Below, in pieces: positions 9,221 to 22,200 of a stretch of 64,000 nt of DNA. The DNA comes from Poronia punctata (lineage: Eukaryota > Ascomycota > Sordariomycetes > Xylariales > Xylariaceae). The notes under the pieces were generated by a model. That model searched no databases. It saw only the letters and a list, made by a program, of their open reading frames with translations, and was not told the origin of the DNA. Each line of letters starts with the position of its first letter. The first letter of the stretch is position 1. The translations under genes were made by a program, and so were the position numbers. The stretch lies in the NCBI GenBank assembly GCA_022579005.1, contig MU401498.1:124001-188000 (forward strand), in the 5' to 3' direction.

Positions 9221-12200
9221 TTGTATGTACTTTTTTAATTAAATTACCTATAAGGGTACTTTAAATCTTGTCCTTTAAAAGGTTAGTAGATTTAGTAAAA
9301 AAAGTATATTATACTTGCTATAATTAGGCGCTATAACTTTATAAAAATATAATTAGTAGTAAAACTTTTTTATTTTAATAATTAATTACTTAAAAAGTTA
9401 TATTTATATTATTTAATATTAAAATAATTAAGTAATAAATTAATATAAAAATAAAAAAAATCTTTAAAGCAAAAAGGTAATAATTATAAATGCTAATAAG
9501 CTAATTTATATAACCTTTATTAAAGTTTACTATAGTTTACTATAATTTTTAAACTAAGTTAATTTATTTAATACTTTTATTAAATATAATTATATATAAA
9601 ATAAAATAAAAAAGCTTATTTTTATACTTTTGCTTTATAATAAACTTATAATATAGTTTTGTTAATAATACTTAGCTTATTAGCATTTAATACGCTAAAG
9701 TATTATTTTAAAAAAACTATTTTTAAAGTTTTTTAATTTAAATAATATATTAAAGGTTTTTTTTAATTTAAAAAACATATTAATAATTTTATTTTTACTA
9801 TTACTTTTTTTATTTAGTAAGAACTAGTATTAGTATTATTGCTAAATAGTATTATTATTACTAATATTATAATAAGTTAAACGTTTAAGCTATTAAAAAG
9901 GTTTTTATACTTATTATTATGCTTATTGTTACTAAGTAGCAAGTTATTATTTTAATACTTATTAAATTAGGATTTGTTAAATAAAAAGCATATTATTACT
10001 AAACGCTAAAAAAGAAAAAAAGCGCTTTATAAAACTAAATAATATACTAGCAAAAAGCAGACCTTTATAATAATGTTATTATAAAACTAGCAGCTATAAT
10101 AAACTTAGCAATTATAAAATAGCTTATAACTAAAAAGTAGCTAGCACTTATAAAGTAATTAGTAATAAAGCTATTAGCAACTATAAAATAATTAGTAATA
10201 AGGCTACTAGTAATTATATAAAATAAAAGTTTATATTTAAACTATACTTTTTATAAATATTAAATATAAATAAAAATTATATTAAAAAGCTTAAATAATA
10301 AAAAGCACTTTTTTAATTATTATAGCTTTTATATTTTAATTGCTTTAAAAATATATTATAAATATTTTTATTTTTAGCTAAAAGTTTAAGCAAATGTTAT
10401 TGTTATTATTTAGCTTAAGTACTAAAAAAAAGTAAATTAAAAATAATAACACTTTTAAAAATTTAAAAAGCTTAATGCTTACTAGTTACTTTAATAAGCT
10501 AAGTTATATTTTTTTAAGTAATATTACTAAGCTTTATTTAATTAAAATATTTAAAAGCACTTAAAGCTTTAAAAGTATTGCCAATATTTTTATAATAATT
10601 TTTAGCTTTTTTTTAATTTTTTATACTATGTTTTTAAATAATAAATAAGCTATTAAAGTTTTTATTATATTAACGCTTAATAAAATATACTTTTTTTATT
10701 ACTACTAATATAGTATAGGCAATAACTTTAAAGTAATAAAAAAAAATTTGTTTTATTATTATATGTTGCTTTATAGTTAATAACTAGCTAAACGTAATAA
10801 AACATAGTTTTAAAAATATTAGCATTTTTAAGTTAAATATATATTTATTTTTTTATTTTTGCTTTAATAGCAAAAATATTATAGCTTTTAATAAAGTTAA
10901 TAAAAAAGTGCTTTTAGCTAAAATTACAATACTAGTTTATAATAATCTTTTAAAAAACTTTATATTAGTATTAAATTATTTATTTTTAATAAAAGTTAAA
11001 TTACTTATATAAGTACTAACTTAAAAGATTTTATGCTTAAATATTTAATAAATATTAAAAGCATAGTTATAGTAGTTATTAAAAGTTTAAAAGTTTATAT
11101 TTATATTAAAAAATAGCGTTTTAAAAAGTAAGCAAGTAAGTTTGCTTAAAAAATAAACTAAAATTATTTTATAAATTTTATAGTTAATAATTAGCTTAAA
11201 CTTTTTAGTAGTATTTAAACTAAGTAAATTTAAGTTAACTACTTAAGTATAAATAATATAAAGCATATTAATATTTGCAACTTTTATAAATAATTTATAA
11301 TAAAAAGGAAAAAAAGCGTTAAAATATATATTTTTAACGCTATAATCAGTTTTTTAAACCTTTTAAATATAGCACTACTTTATATAAGCATAATAAGTAA
11401 ACATAAAGTATAAAAAAAATTAAATTTATTATTATAAGCTACTATAGTAGTAAGTAAGTTAATATTGCTAATAGTAGTACTAATAATATTAGTAGTAGCA
11501 AGGTTAGCAAGCGTAAAAAGCTATATTGCTTTAAGTATAAGCTAAAACTAAAAATATTATAAATATTGCTATTAAAAATAAAAAATATAAGGCTTTTACT
11601 TGCTTAAAATTACTAAAGCTTATATAGCTAACTAAATTATAAGTATAAATAAGTTTAAGTAAAGTAGCAGCTAAGCAAAGGATTTTAGTTTAAAGTAATT
11701 TAGTTATATTTTAAGTTAACATTAAAAAGCTTAAGCTAAAAACTAAAAAAAGCACTAGTATTTATTTAATAAAAGTTTAAAAGTTATTTAGTAGCAAGTT
11801 ATAGCTAGTACTACTATTATAGTTTTTTTTTATAGTTAATATTACTTTAATATTTATTAAAATTAAGCTAAAAGTAAGTATTATATATATATTATTATTA
11901 AAATATGTATATAGCATTTTTAATAATAGTAAAATTATATTTACTTTAATATATAAGCATGCAAGCTTAAAAGTTTAAAGCAATATTAATAAAGAAACTA
12001 TAATAAAAAAATAGTAAATATTATAAGCATAAAGTAAAGTAAAAATAAAAAAAAATAAATAAAAAAGTTAAAAAAAAAAAAGTAAAATAGAAAATTTTCT
12101 TAGTATTTATGCTTAATAGTTAAAAATGTTAGTATAAAGGTATAAAAGCATATATTTATAACTACTAGCAGCAATAATAATATATACTAATAATAAAGTA

Positions 12201-15200
12201 CTTATTAGCTTAATAAAATATTAATAAGATTTTTATTAACTTTAATAAAACCTTTATTAAGCAAATACTTAAAATAAAGTATTAAAAGTTTTTATTAAAA
12301 ATAAACTATTAAATAGTTATTATAAGTTATTTTTTTTTATTTTATATATATTTAAAAAGCATATGTGCTTTTAACTTTTATATTACTATAAAAATCTTTT
12401 TTAAATAAAGTAATAAGCAAATATATTTTTATAATGCTATGCTATATAAGTTAACTTTTTAAACAAAAGCAATAAATTAATAGCACTGCTTATAATAATA
12501 ATGTACTAAGTTTTTAAGCTAACAATATTATTATAAGTAACTTTTTTAAAAGACCTAGCAACAATAAACTTATTAACAATAGATTTTAAAACGTAAATAT
12601 GCTTTTTAAAAATATACTTAAAAAGATAAAAATAAGCTTAATTAAGCTTAATAACTTTTTTATAGCAAATTTTAATAATAATAAAAGTAAGTAATAAATA
12701 AATATAAATATTTAATATTATCGTTTTTTAATATATATACTTTGAAACTTATTAATATTAAAGCTATATAGGCCGATTTTATTAAAGCGTTTAACTAAAC
12801 TATATAAGCAGCGCTTTTATATAATAAACTTTTAAATATACTAGAATATAAAAATGTTATTAAAGCTAATTTTTTACTATTTATTAACTTTATAGCTAAT
12901 ACTAAGGCTAGCTTTACTTTTAAAAATATTTTTAAAAGCGTTAAATAAAAAAAAGTAAAGGAAGCTTTTTTATGTTTTATTTTTAAACTTTAACTTAAGC
13001 TAAAAAAAAATATTAATAACTTTTTAAAATTAATATTAAATATATATTAAAACTAATATTTTAAGATTTTATAATTTAAAAAAGTACTAATTGCTTTTAT
13101 TAAGCTTATTAATATAAGCTATTAAAACTATACTTTTTTAGTAAATGTTTTTTAGCTTATTTTTAGATTTAATAGTAATATATACTTACTTATAGCTAGT
13201 TTGCTTAAATAGCTATTAACGCTTAAAAATTAATTATATTATCGCTTGCTTTTAATAAAGATAAAAAAAGCAAACATTTTTTTTAATATTATAAAGCTTT
13301 TTATATTGCCTTTTAAAATAAAGGCTAAAAAATACAAAAAAATCTAGGCTTTTAAACTAAGGCTTGCTAAGTATTATAGCAAAATTAAAAGCAAAAAAAG
13401 GGAAAAAAAAAGTTTATTTAATTAAAACCTTTTTATTGCTGCTAAGCTTAAGCTGCTAGCAAAAAACCTTTTTAAAGTTATAATAAAGTTAATATTTTTT
13501 AACCTTATATTAGTTTTTAAAAATATTATTATATTAAATATTATTAAAAACTTATATTTTAAACCTAGTTAATTTGTAAATAATCTTATAAAACTATATA
13601 AGTTAAATTTTTAGCTTTTTTTAGTTTATATATTTTTTAGTATTTACTTTTATATTTTAATAAATAAGAAGCTTGTTAAACTTGCTATATTTTTATTTAA
13701 GTTTATTTATTATTAGTGTTTTAATAAAAATTGCTATTATAGTATAATTTTAAAAGATAATAAAAACATTAGCTTAATTTATATTAGCTACGTTGCTAGC
13801 TTTAAATATAATAAAAAAGGTAATTGTTTTATTACTTAAAATTTTAATTTTATGCTAGTTTTTTAAATCTAGTTAGCATTGCTTTTTAATTAAAATAAAG
13901 CAGTTTGCAACTTTTTTTAAAACAATAATAAGCTTATATTAACTTTTAAAATAATTTATATTATAAAAAACAAAGCTTTTAGCTATATAAATTAATACGT
14001 TTTTTTTAATAGCTATTAAAATAAAAATCTTTTTAGCTTTTTAACTTAAGTTGTTTTATTTTAAAAAAAGTGTAAACTGCTGCCTTATTTAAAATATATT
14101 AAAGTTAACACTTTTTAAGTTTATAGCTAAAAGTTTTATATTATATGCTATATTATTATTAAAAATAAAGTAGTTTTTATTTGCTATATATACTTTTTTT
14201 GCGCTAAGCTTAAACTAAACATATATAGTTAAAAGCTATATACTTAAAAATAAAATTTAACTATTAAAAGTACTTTGCTTATAGTATTTTTTTTATATTA
14301 ATATTTATTAACAGTTTTAGTATATATTATAACTTATATTAGTTTTTTATAAGTTTTTATATTATACTAGCTGCTTTTATAGCAAACAAGCAGTTATATT
14401 TAAAAAATATTTTTTTTATTATATTTAAGCTATATGCTTTTAATTTTAGCAATATTATTACAATATTAAAAACAATAGCATATATAAATTATAGTGTTAT
14501 AAAGAAAATATATAGCTAAAATACTTAAATATATACGTTTATAATAGCATATATTAAAAATATGCTATAGCAAGCTAAAAATAATAGTTTTAAAGGCCTT
14601 TACGCTATTAAATACTGCTGTTTTTATAATATTATAGCAATAATAAAGTAAGCTATATTTAACCTTAATATCTTTTTTAATATTAACTTTATAACAAACG
14701 GCCGCTTTTATAACTAAATACTATAAATATAATATATAATAAAAAAATTTAAGTTTAAAGCTGCTAAAAAAGTATATAGCAAGTAGTAAAGTATTAATAA
14801 CGCAAAACTTTTACTTATTACTATTTTTTTAGCATTAAACTTAGTTATAATTTGTTTTATTAATCTAGCTTACTTAAAGTTTAATAGTTTAAGCAACTTA
14901 GCATATTATTTTTTATATAATAAAATATTAACTAAAAACGCTATAATAAAGTATATTTTTTAACTTTACATATTTTTGTTTTTTTTAAGTTAGCAATAAC
15001 TTTAATTTTTAATTTATTATTTTATAAGTTATAATATGTTTTTTTATGCAATATAGTTGCTAGTTATACTTTTTTTTTTTTACTAGTAAATAAAGCCTAA
15101 GCATATTTAGCTACGCTTTTATAATAAAGCTAAAGCACGCGTTTTTAATAAAAAAACTATAACTTTAGTTATTAAAGCATATATAGCTATTACTAAAAGC

Positions 15201-17406
15201 AATATACTACTTATAAGCTGTAGTATTTTTTTAAAAAAACAAAAAAATATAAAAGCGCTAATTTATTAAGCTAAATATATATTTAATTGTTTAGCTATTA
15301 TAGCGGCCGCTTTTAAAAAAAAGTTTTGTACTGCTTTTATTACTAAAACAGTAATGTGTATAAAAAGTGTTTTTTTTAACATAAGTAGCAAAAGCTCTAC
15401 TTTTTAGTTTATTAACAATATTTTACGTTTTAATATTTATATTGCTATTTATTTTTTAGTTATTATAAAAAAATATAGCTTGCTAATTAACGTAAATACG
15501 TTTATAAAAAAAAACCTTTATAAGTAAGTTTAAATTTTGTTTTTTTTAAGTTTATTAGCAATTTAAAGGTTGTTTTATAGCTAAATTTAAAAGTTTAATA
15601 AAGCAAATGTTAAAAAAGTAAAAAAGTTTATATAGCTTTTTATTTAAAAGTAAAGTAATAACGCTTTTTTTACTATTAAGTTAAACGCGGTTAATTAGCT
15701 AATTAAAGCGTAAAATTAAGGTCTAGTCGCTTTTTTTTTCTATTAAACTATTTTTAAATTAAAAAATTTTCTTTGTTTTATTTTTTTAATTTATTTTTAT
15801 ATAATTAATTAATTGTATACTAACGTAAATATAATAAATAGTTTAAAAACTACGTTTTTAGCTTTAACTACTTAAATATTAAGCATGTTTTTTTAATAAA
15901 AATAAATTTTTAAAAAACAGTATAATTAGTATTGCGTAGTACGTTTGTATATAATAACCTTAAGCTAACTTTAAAAATAAACAAGCTATATTAAAAGTGT
16001 CCCTTTTTTTTTTAAAAAGTTTTTTTATACGTAAATTAAGCTAATATTTAAAACAACAATAATTATAAGCTTAATATTAGCATGTTTGCTAATAATTAAT
16101 ATATAAATTTAACTATAATTAACTGCTTTTTAACTAAAAAAATAACAAAATACTATTATAATATTAATAGTAAAGAAAAACTACTACTTTATAAAAATAC
16201 TAATATTATAAATATATAGTTAAAAAGATTGCAAGCGTTTTATTATTTTAACTATAATAAAAGTATTAGCTATTTTTTTTTTTAAAAAACTAAGTTATAT
16301 AATAAAGCTAAAAATTTAGGTTTATTTATAAGTAAGTTTAACTTTGTATATTTTTATATATTTTTACATTTTATATTAGCAAACTTAAACTTTAATACTT
16401 TATATTTAGTTGCAAAGGTATAAAAAGTATATTTGCTATTTAAAACGATTGCTTTATAGTATATTGCTATGCTTAAGTATATATTAGTTGCTAGTTTTGC
16501 TAACATATATAATATATATAAAAAATCTAGTAATTATTTTACTTTTAATATTAGTTAGTATATAAAGTATACTTAAAAGCGTTAAAACTATATTAAACGT
16601 ATTAACTATATTATATTGTTTAAAAACTATAATAATAGCTATATTTTTATTATTTTTAGCTTAATAAAGTATACTAGCTAGTATAATAAGCTTTTTAACT
16701 TAAAAATTTATTAATAAATAAATAAAGCTATTATTGTTAGCATTTTTATAATTAGCTTTAAAAAGCTTTATATAATTGCTATTAATAATAAAGTTATATT
16801 AGTTAACTAAAACCTTTACTGTTTTTAATTAGTATATTTTATTAATAGCAATGTTAATGTTTATAATTTTATGTGCTATTACTAATTAACTTTTAAAGGT
16901 TACGTTAAAAAAAGAAAATAAGAGCTTAAATTTAATAAAAACTAAAAAGGTAATATAGCTATTTTTAAATTTATATATAAACTATATATTACTTTACTAA
17001 TTTTAATACTTACTATTTTTTACCTTTACTTTAGCATTGCTATAATGTTTTATTATAAATAATACTTTAATATAGTATAATATAAGTATTTATATTTTAT
17101 AAATAAAACTAATAGTTTTTAAAAAGTATTAGCTAAAAAGTAAACAAAAGAATAGAAAATAGTATAAGTAGGTAGTATATATATAAGATTTTTAATATAT
17201 TTTATATATTATATTGTTTTTAAAGTTTAAAGCAGCAAATATATATAAATTATATTTTATATTAATTATTATAATTAATAGCAAAGTATTTTGTTTTAAA
17301 AATAAAATAGTAAATTAATTAAATTAAAAAGTAAACTATAAAGTAAGCGCTATAATTATAGTAAGCTAAGCGCTAAAAATATAGCGCTTATTTAAAAAAC
17401 TTTAGC

Positions 17407-17493
17407 TTATAACGCTTATAAAATTTACAACGCTTATAAATTTTACTAATACTAAAAAGTCTATAAGCGTTGTAAATTTTATAAGCGTTATAA
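17407..17493. repeat. Perfect 32-bp inverted repeat (hairpin) at right end of first AT block
   Basis: Bases 17407-17438 are the exact reverse complement of 17462-17493, separated by 23 bases. The arms contain ACAACGCTTATA and its complement, related to the subterminal repeats at the left end. The hairpin lies just inside the right boundary of the AT-rich block. Confidence 0.93.
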
Positions 17494-17515
17494 CTACCTA
17501 GCTTCTCTTGTAGCA

Positions 17516-17574
17516 ATACCTACTTACTTAACCTACTTACTTACCTAGGTACTTACTTACCTACTTAAGTACTT
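17516..17574. repeat. ACCT/ACTT tetranucleotide array (right)
   Basis: A shorter, more mixed array of TACTTACC and TACCTAGG units in the same orientation as the left array. It is most simply the other half of an array split by the AT-rich insertion. Confidence 0.8.
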
Positions 17575-17681
17575 ATATATAAAAACAACTTATATATATG
17601 TTATTTATAAGTACTAATCTAGGAGGTATATGCTAAGGCGCTGTACTATGGAAACATGTAAAGGGAGGGGGCTAATGCGCA

Positions 17682-17738
17682 CTAAGTGGAGAAACTCCTT
17701 GGATGTAGGAATTTTTTAAGGTAGACGTAGGTGGGCTA
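17682..17738 (-). repeat. Right terminal inverted repeat
   Basis: Inverted partner of 8857-8912. The bases AAAAAGTA that follow at 17739-17746 are identical to those preceding the left repeat. Confidence 0.88.
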
Positions 17739-17746
17739 AAAAAGTA

Positions 17747-19296
17747 CGCGCCGTACATCAGCCCACACGTAACCTAATATAGCTAGCTTAGTTGAGGATG
17801 CTAGGCTGTGGTCGGTAGGTTAAATTGTCCACTTAACGTCAGCGACTTGGGTCCATACCCGATACGATGGCCAGGGCCTAGTTGGTGGGATTACCGGAGC
17901 AGAGCTTAGCCTCAATGCAGGTATTTAACTGGCCGTATAGGGTACAACAGGTCTGTATATCAAGTTGAATCTCTTTCTTCGATTACCTTTTATCAATCTA
18001 AAGCAGAGGAAACGATCTAAAAGAGATTTGGGTTTATAGAGAACTTCCAAAATACTTCTTATAACACACCTTTACCCTATATGGGCCGGTATTGTTGTTT
18101 TATGGTTGATGAGATGGCAGACGCCAACCATGTAAAGGTACCTATGTACCCTACCTCAATCCGCACCCGTTGCTGTGAATTTGCCCAGCGGGCGCCACGG
18201 ACAGGCTGCGAATCGGTCAGATGGCGAAGCTGAATTGCCCAGGCCCCAATTTATCAGGTCTAAGAATAGTATCTTGCATGGGAGACCCGGCGAGCCGTTG
18301 CGGCAAGACAAGACTCCATGTCACAGATACTTACAAGTACCTTCAAACGATTCTCCACAACCAACTACACGTACTAGGAGGTATTGTCTTTCCTCTCCAA
18401 GGCATTGGGCATTTCTTTCATTCTACGATATTAGTACCGCAGTTACGGGTAACAGACCCGTGTCCCTTCTTGCCTGCAAATGTATTACGCTGCCGGGAAG
18501 ATGTTGCGGATCGGTCTTATTCTCTCGACTTAAGTCCCTACGTGCTTTTCTACATATACATACATTTAACTTACTCACATCCAAGTACCTATGTGTACGG
18601 ACACGGCGACCTTTTGGAGAACAAGCAAGTGCCATCACGATGCTGAGTAACGTAGGTACTAAATTATGTACATAGTAGAACAGTACGAGTATGACACCTG
18701 CACTTACTACCTAATTCAGCTAGACCAACTTCGTAGTCTAATACCAAATTCCACAAAACCATCCCCACACAAATTGATTGATATCGCCACAGGTCAACTC
18801 AATCACATGTCATTCACTATTCGATGCGTTACGACATGACTACTCAAAGAGACCATGCCAGTCGTGGATGTCAAACCCTTAAAACCACTGACTAAACCTA
18901 GGAGTATTACCTTCCTTAGATCAAAAGATGACCATTGTATGCTTCATTACGAGGGGTGACCTGTACCTGTCGGGATTGACGCTGCATCGTTCTCAACATC
19001 GGCCGCACGACGACTGATACAACCGCCATATCCCCGGAACTAAGACGCTGCACCTCGACGCCTTGAATGCATGAAATTCTCTGATAGCCAATGGATCATA
19101 CTTATGAATAAGCGAGACACGTTTCCGCCTCTATAACGCTGGCACTTCCCGAGCTTTTCGATCTCCCCGGCAGCTTGTGACCTTGCCGTATGGTCTCTTG
19201 CCTCCATCGTCAGCCCCAGCGCGAGTGCTCGAGTAGCGTCCCGAGGCACGCACGTGAAGACGGAAACATCCATGTCCACAACCACGTTTTACCATC
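17747..19296. other. Intergenic region upstream of the lipase gene
   Basis: About 1.5 kb of normal composition. Frames of 141 and 166 codons overlap each other at 18175-18675 but show no motif or sensible protein composition. The downstream part should hold the lipase promoter. Confidence 0.5.
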
Positions 19297-22200
19297 ATGA
19301 ATGTCGAGGAGAACCTGGTGGACAACTCCTTGGATGAGAGTTGTCCAGAGAAGGGGGCGGCCCCATATATGCACCATGCCCTAAACGTCCCTATTTCGGT
19401 CGACGGCACACTTTCACCACGCCCGTCGGGTACACTCTTGCCGAGACCGATGGCGAGAGCCGTAAGCTTTGTCGCAAGAACGACTTCCTTCGCCCTCCGG
19501 ATCGGAACGACTATTGGTGGCTACAGTCTTGGGGCTGCCAAGGTCACCACCCTCTCGAGTCTTGAGCTAGGCAGAGGTATTCTCGACGGGATACTCAGCA
19601 GGGCGGGCCGCGATGTCTTCCTTGGCTCGCAGTCCGAGCTGGCGCGCGCCGACGCCGAGTCTGTGTTAGAGACTAACCTAGAGATCTTGCACCAGACCAT
19701 GACCCGCATCGTCTTCTGGACCTCAGCCTGCTTCCACGCCGCCGGCACCACAGTGTCTACTGCCTCCCAAATCTCCCAACTCCTGCTGTCTGTCCTTGAC
19801 CAATTCTTCGGTTCGACGGACTCGTCCAAGGCCATAGCCAGCATCATCACGTTGATACGCCGCGAGTTTCAGAACCCAGCAACAGGCGCCGAAGGCGAGA
19901 GGGTCGGCGTGACTGATTTAATACTCGGGCTGTGCGGTTTGGCATACCTCCAGACACGATGTCGGAAGTTGATACAAGAAGAATATCGCAGCCTGGGATA
20001 TGAGGAGGTTATCTGGGACGTCGTCGTCGTCAACGACGGTGAACGTATCGACACGATACAGGAAGGAATTCGCCATGTGGACGGAACGCACTTTCCCCCC
20101 TATTCCCATTCGGCCCATGTCTCCCCAGATGAGTGGGATGATGATAACCTAATAGAGAGACAGCTAAGGCAGAAAATTGCAAAGTCCTTACCCAGTGGTG
20201 CGGAACTCTCGATTTCTAGTTCAACAATAACAACCAAGACCGTTACAGTCGATATAAAGGGGCCGCCAGGGATGCCTATTCCTTCATGTCCGGGAATTGA
20301 CGTGGTGCAGAGCGAAGTCAGTAATCCTCCCGCGACATCTCCGGATAATCGGGAGCAACTATCGAGTTACCGAATTGTGTACAGAGTCAGTCGGAACCGG
20401 GTAAGGAATATGGCCGATATGGGAAACGAGGGGCGGCAGGACCGGCTTTCAGTAGAAGAATTGAGCGGCGACGATGGCGTTGAGTTCGTTCCACCTGTTG
20501 CTGCTAAACCTCAGGATGCCAGTAATCCCCAGCCTCCTCCCAAGGCAGTAGGTCCGACGGTACCTTCACTAGCCAAAGGGCCCGGAATCAACACGAGAAA
20601 AGAATCTCCCAAATCGCAGACCACAAATTCCTCTTACTCCATGAACGAATCCCCGCAAACTAAGTCGCTTGGGGGCGCTGTTCAAAAGGAGATTGAGTCC
20701 ATCGCCAACCAGAAGCGAACCAGGAAGCCTGTGGATGAACTACAGCAACCAAATAAGAACCACCCTGCCACCATACGCGCCAGGACCGGCTCGTCCCAGA
20801 GAAAGACGGACAGGAAACCACTTACATCTACTAGTAAGGCCGGTGAAAAGAAGACGGGCGTCCGGAAGGCGTTGAAAAAGAGAGTGTCCGGCTCGAACCT
20901 TGCGAATATGCTGGGTCGAGACCCCAGTTCTGAGAATGTCACAGGATTGAAGTCCAAGTCCAATGCTAGGCCACCATGGGGTAGTTACAAGCCTACCAAA
21001 TTGCCAAGATTACACACCAGAGGTCACAGCTCGATCTCCTCTCTATCTCCAACCTCTCCAGGGCGGCACGAGCCACCGCCGCAACGACGCCCGTCATCGG
21101 CCCACGGCGGCCGACGGGGTTCAGTAGTATCAACCACAGACACGCTTTCTATACACTCGTTTAATACCCAGTCACCTCCGCCAACACCGTATGCGGCCCA
21201 TCAGAAGCCATCGCCCACGAGCACATCCAACAGCGTCTCATCTGCTCTACGTGTCCATACCCGGGGTCATTCTCAAACACACAATATGAGACCTTCAAGT
21301 ATTTACACGCTCGCAACCCGAGAATCTGAAGGGTCACTCCCCATGCCCTCTTCATGTCCGAAAAGCGCATACAGAGACTCGGCAGCTCTCGGCTCTCTCC
21401 GGATGTCGGGGGAAGTGTGTGGTATGTATCCTAAATTCCACTTTTTGCGGAATATCACGAGATATAGTCGGTTCGCCTCGGCAGTGTACGGCCACAACTT
21501 CCTCAAACTGATGGGCATCTCTAAAGACCGTCCTCTGCCCGACATAACGGACGAGATACACTACGACATTCGTTCCTTTGCTCATCACACCAAGTTGCCC
21601 CCTCACAGTATCCTACTATCCTCATTCGTGGATCCTCAAGGCGGTTCCGACTCGACCGGCGCTACAGACACGGGCATACCCCTTGTACATACCGTTGCGC
21701 TCGACGAAGAGTCCAAGGCAGTTGTGCTTAGCTGTCGAGGTACTCTGGGCTTCGAGGACGTTCTTGCCGATATGATGTGCGAATACGACGACCTTGTTTG
21801 GATGGGCAATGAATACCAGGTACACAAAGGTATTCACGCCTCGGCACGACGTCTACTCTACGGCGGCGACGGGCGGGTTATGATTACCCTCAAGGCAGCA
21901 TTGGAGAAGTATCCAGACTATGGACTAGTACTATGCGGCCACTCGCTCGGCGGTGGTGTCACAGCTCTACTGGGAGCCATGCTGGCTGAACCCTCGATGA
22001 CGGGAACTGGGTTTGTCACTTCGGCAGCCGGGTATCTGCCAGTACTCAACGACGCAGGCCCGGCCGAAGCACCGATAGATGTATGTCTGCCTCCGGGCAG
22101 GCCAATCCACGTGTACGCCTACGGAGCACCGGCAACCATGTCGCCCTCCCTACAAAAAGCTACTAGAGGTCTGATAACCGGCACGGTTCACGGGAACGAC

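Larger units (their letters stand above)
9119..17515. mobile_element. RIP-degraded AT-rich element (first block)
   Basis: About 8.4 kb of almost pure A+T sequence without any long open frame. The extreme excess of TA and loss of CA and TG steps is what RIP leaves in duplicated DNA of ascomycetes, so this was probably a multicopy transposable element. It is set into an ACCT array. Several copies of a GTTGTAAAT motif lie near the left end, and inverted plus direct copies of the same motif form a hairpin at the right end; such subterminal repeats suggest a DNA transposon. The extreme ends are weakly alike in inverted orientation. I could not recover coding content; around 11440-11530 a serine/lysine-rich frame is hinted at but is unreliable. 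Confidence 0.7.
8857..17738. mobile_element. Nested transposon-like structure with 57-bp inverted ends and 8-bp target duplication
   Basis: The ends at 8857-8912 and 17682-17738 are inverted repeats, 56 and 57 bases long with only a few differences; the outermost bases are TAGCCCACCTACGTCTACC. Immediately outside them is the same octamer, AAAAAGTA, at 8849-8856 and 17739-17746. An exact 8-bp duplication next to terminal inverted repeats is the hallmark of hAT-type (and some Mutator-type) DNA transposition. Inside are about 100 unique bases on each side, ACCT arrays, and an 8.4-kb AT-rich core. Because the outer roughly 490 bases are not RIP-mutated while the core is, I infer a short non-autonomous element (MITE-like) with a larger RIP-degraded element inserted in its ACCT array. 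A single 8.9-kb transposon is the alternative. No transposase frame survives. Confidence 0.75.

Noticed and set aside
9119..17515. AT-rich block as inserted mitochondrial DNA or a centromere
   Set aside because: No mitochondrial gene or tRNA motif is visible. The excess of TA with loss of CA/TG and the element-like ends fit RIP better, and the block is short for a centromere.
18175..18675. Two overlapping frames of 141 and 166 codons
   Set aside because: Frames overlap each other, show no domain or splice logic, and have composition typical of non-coding DNA.
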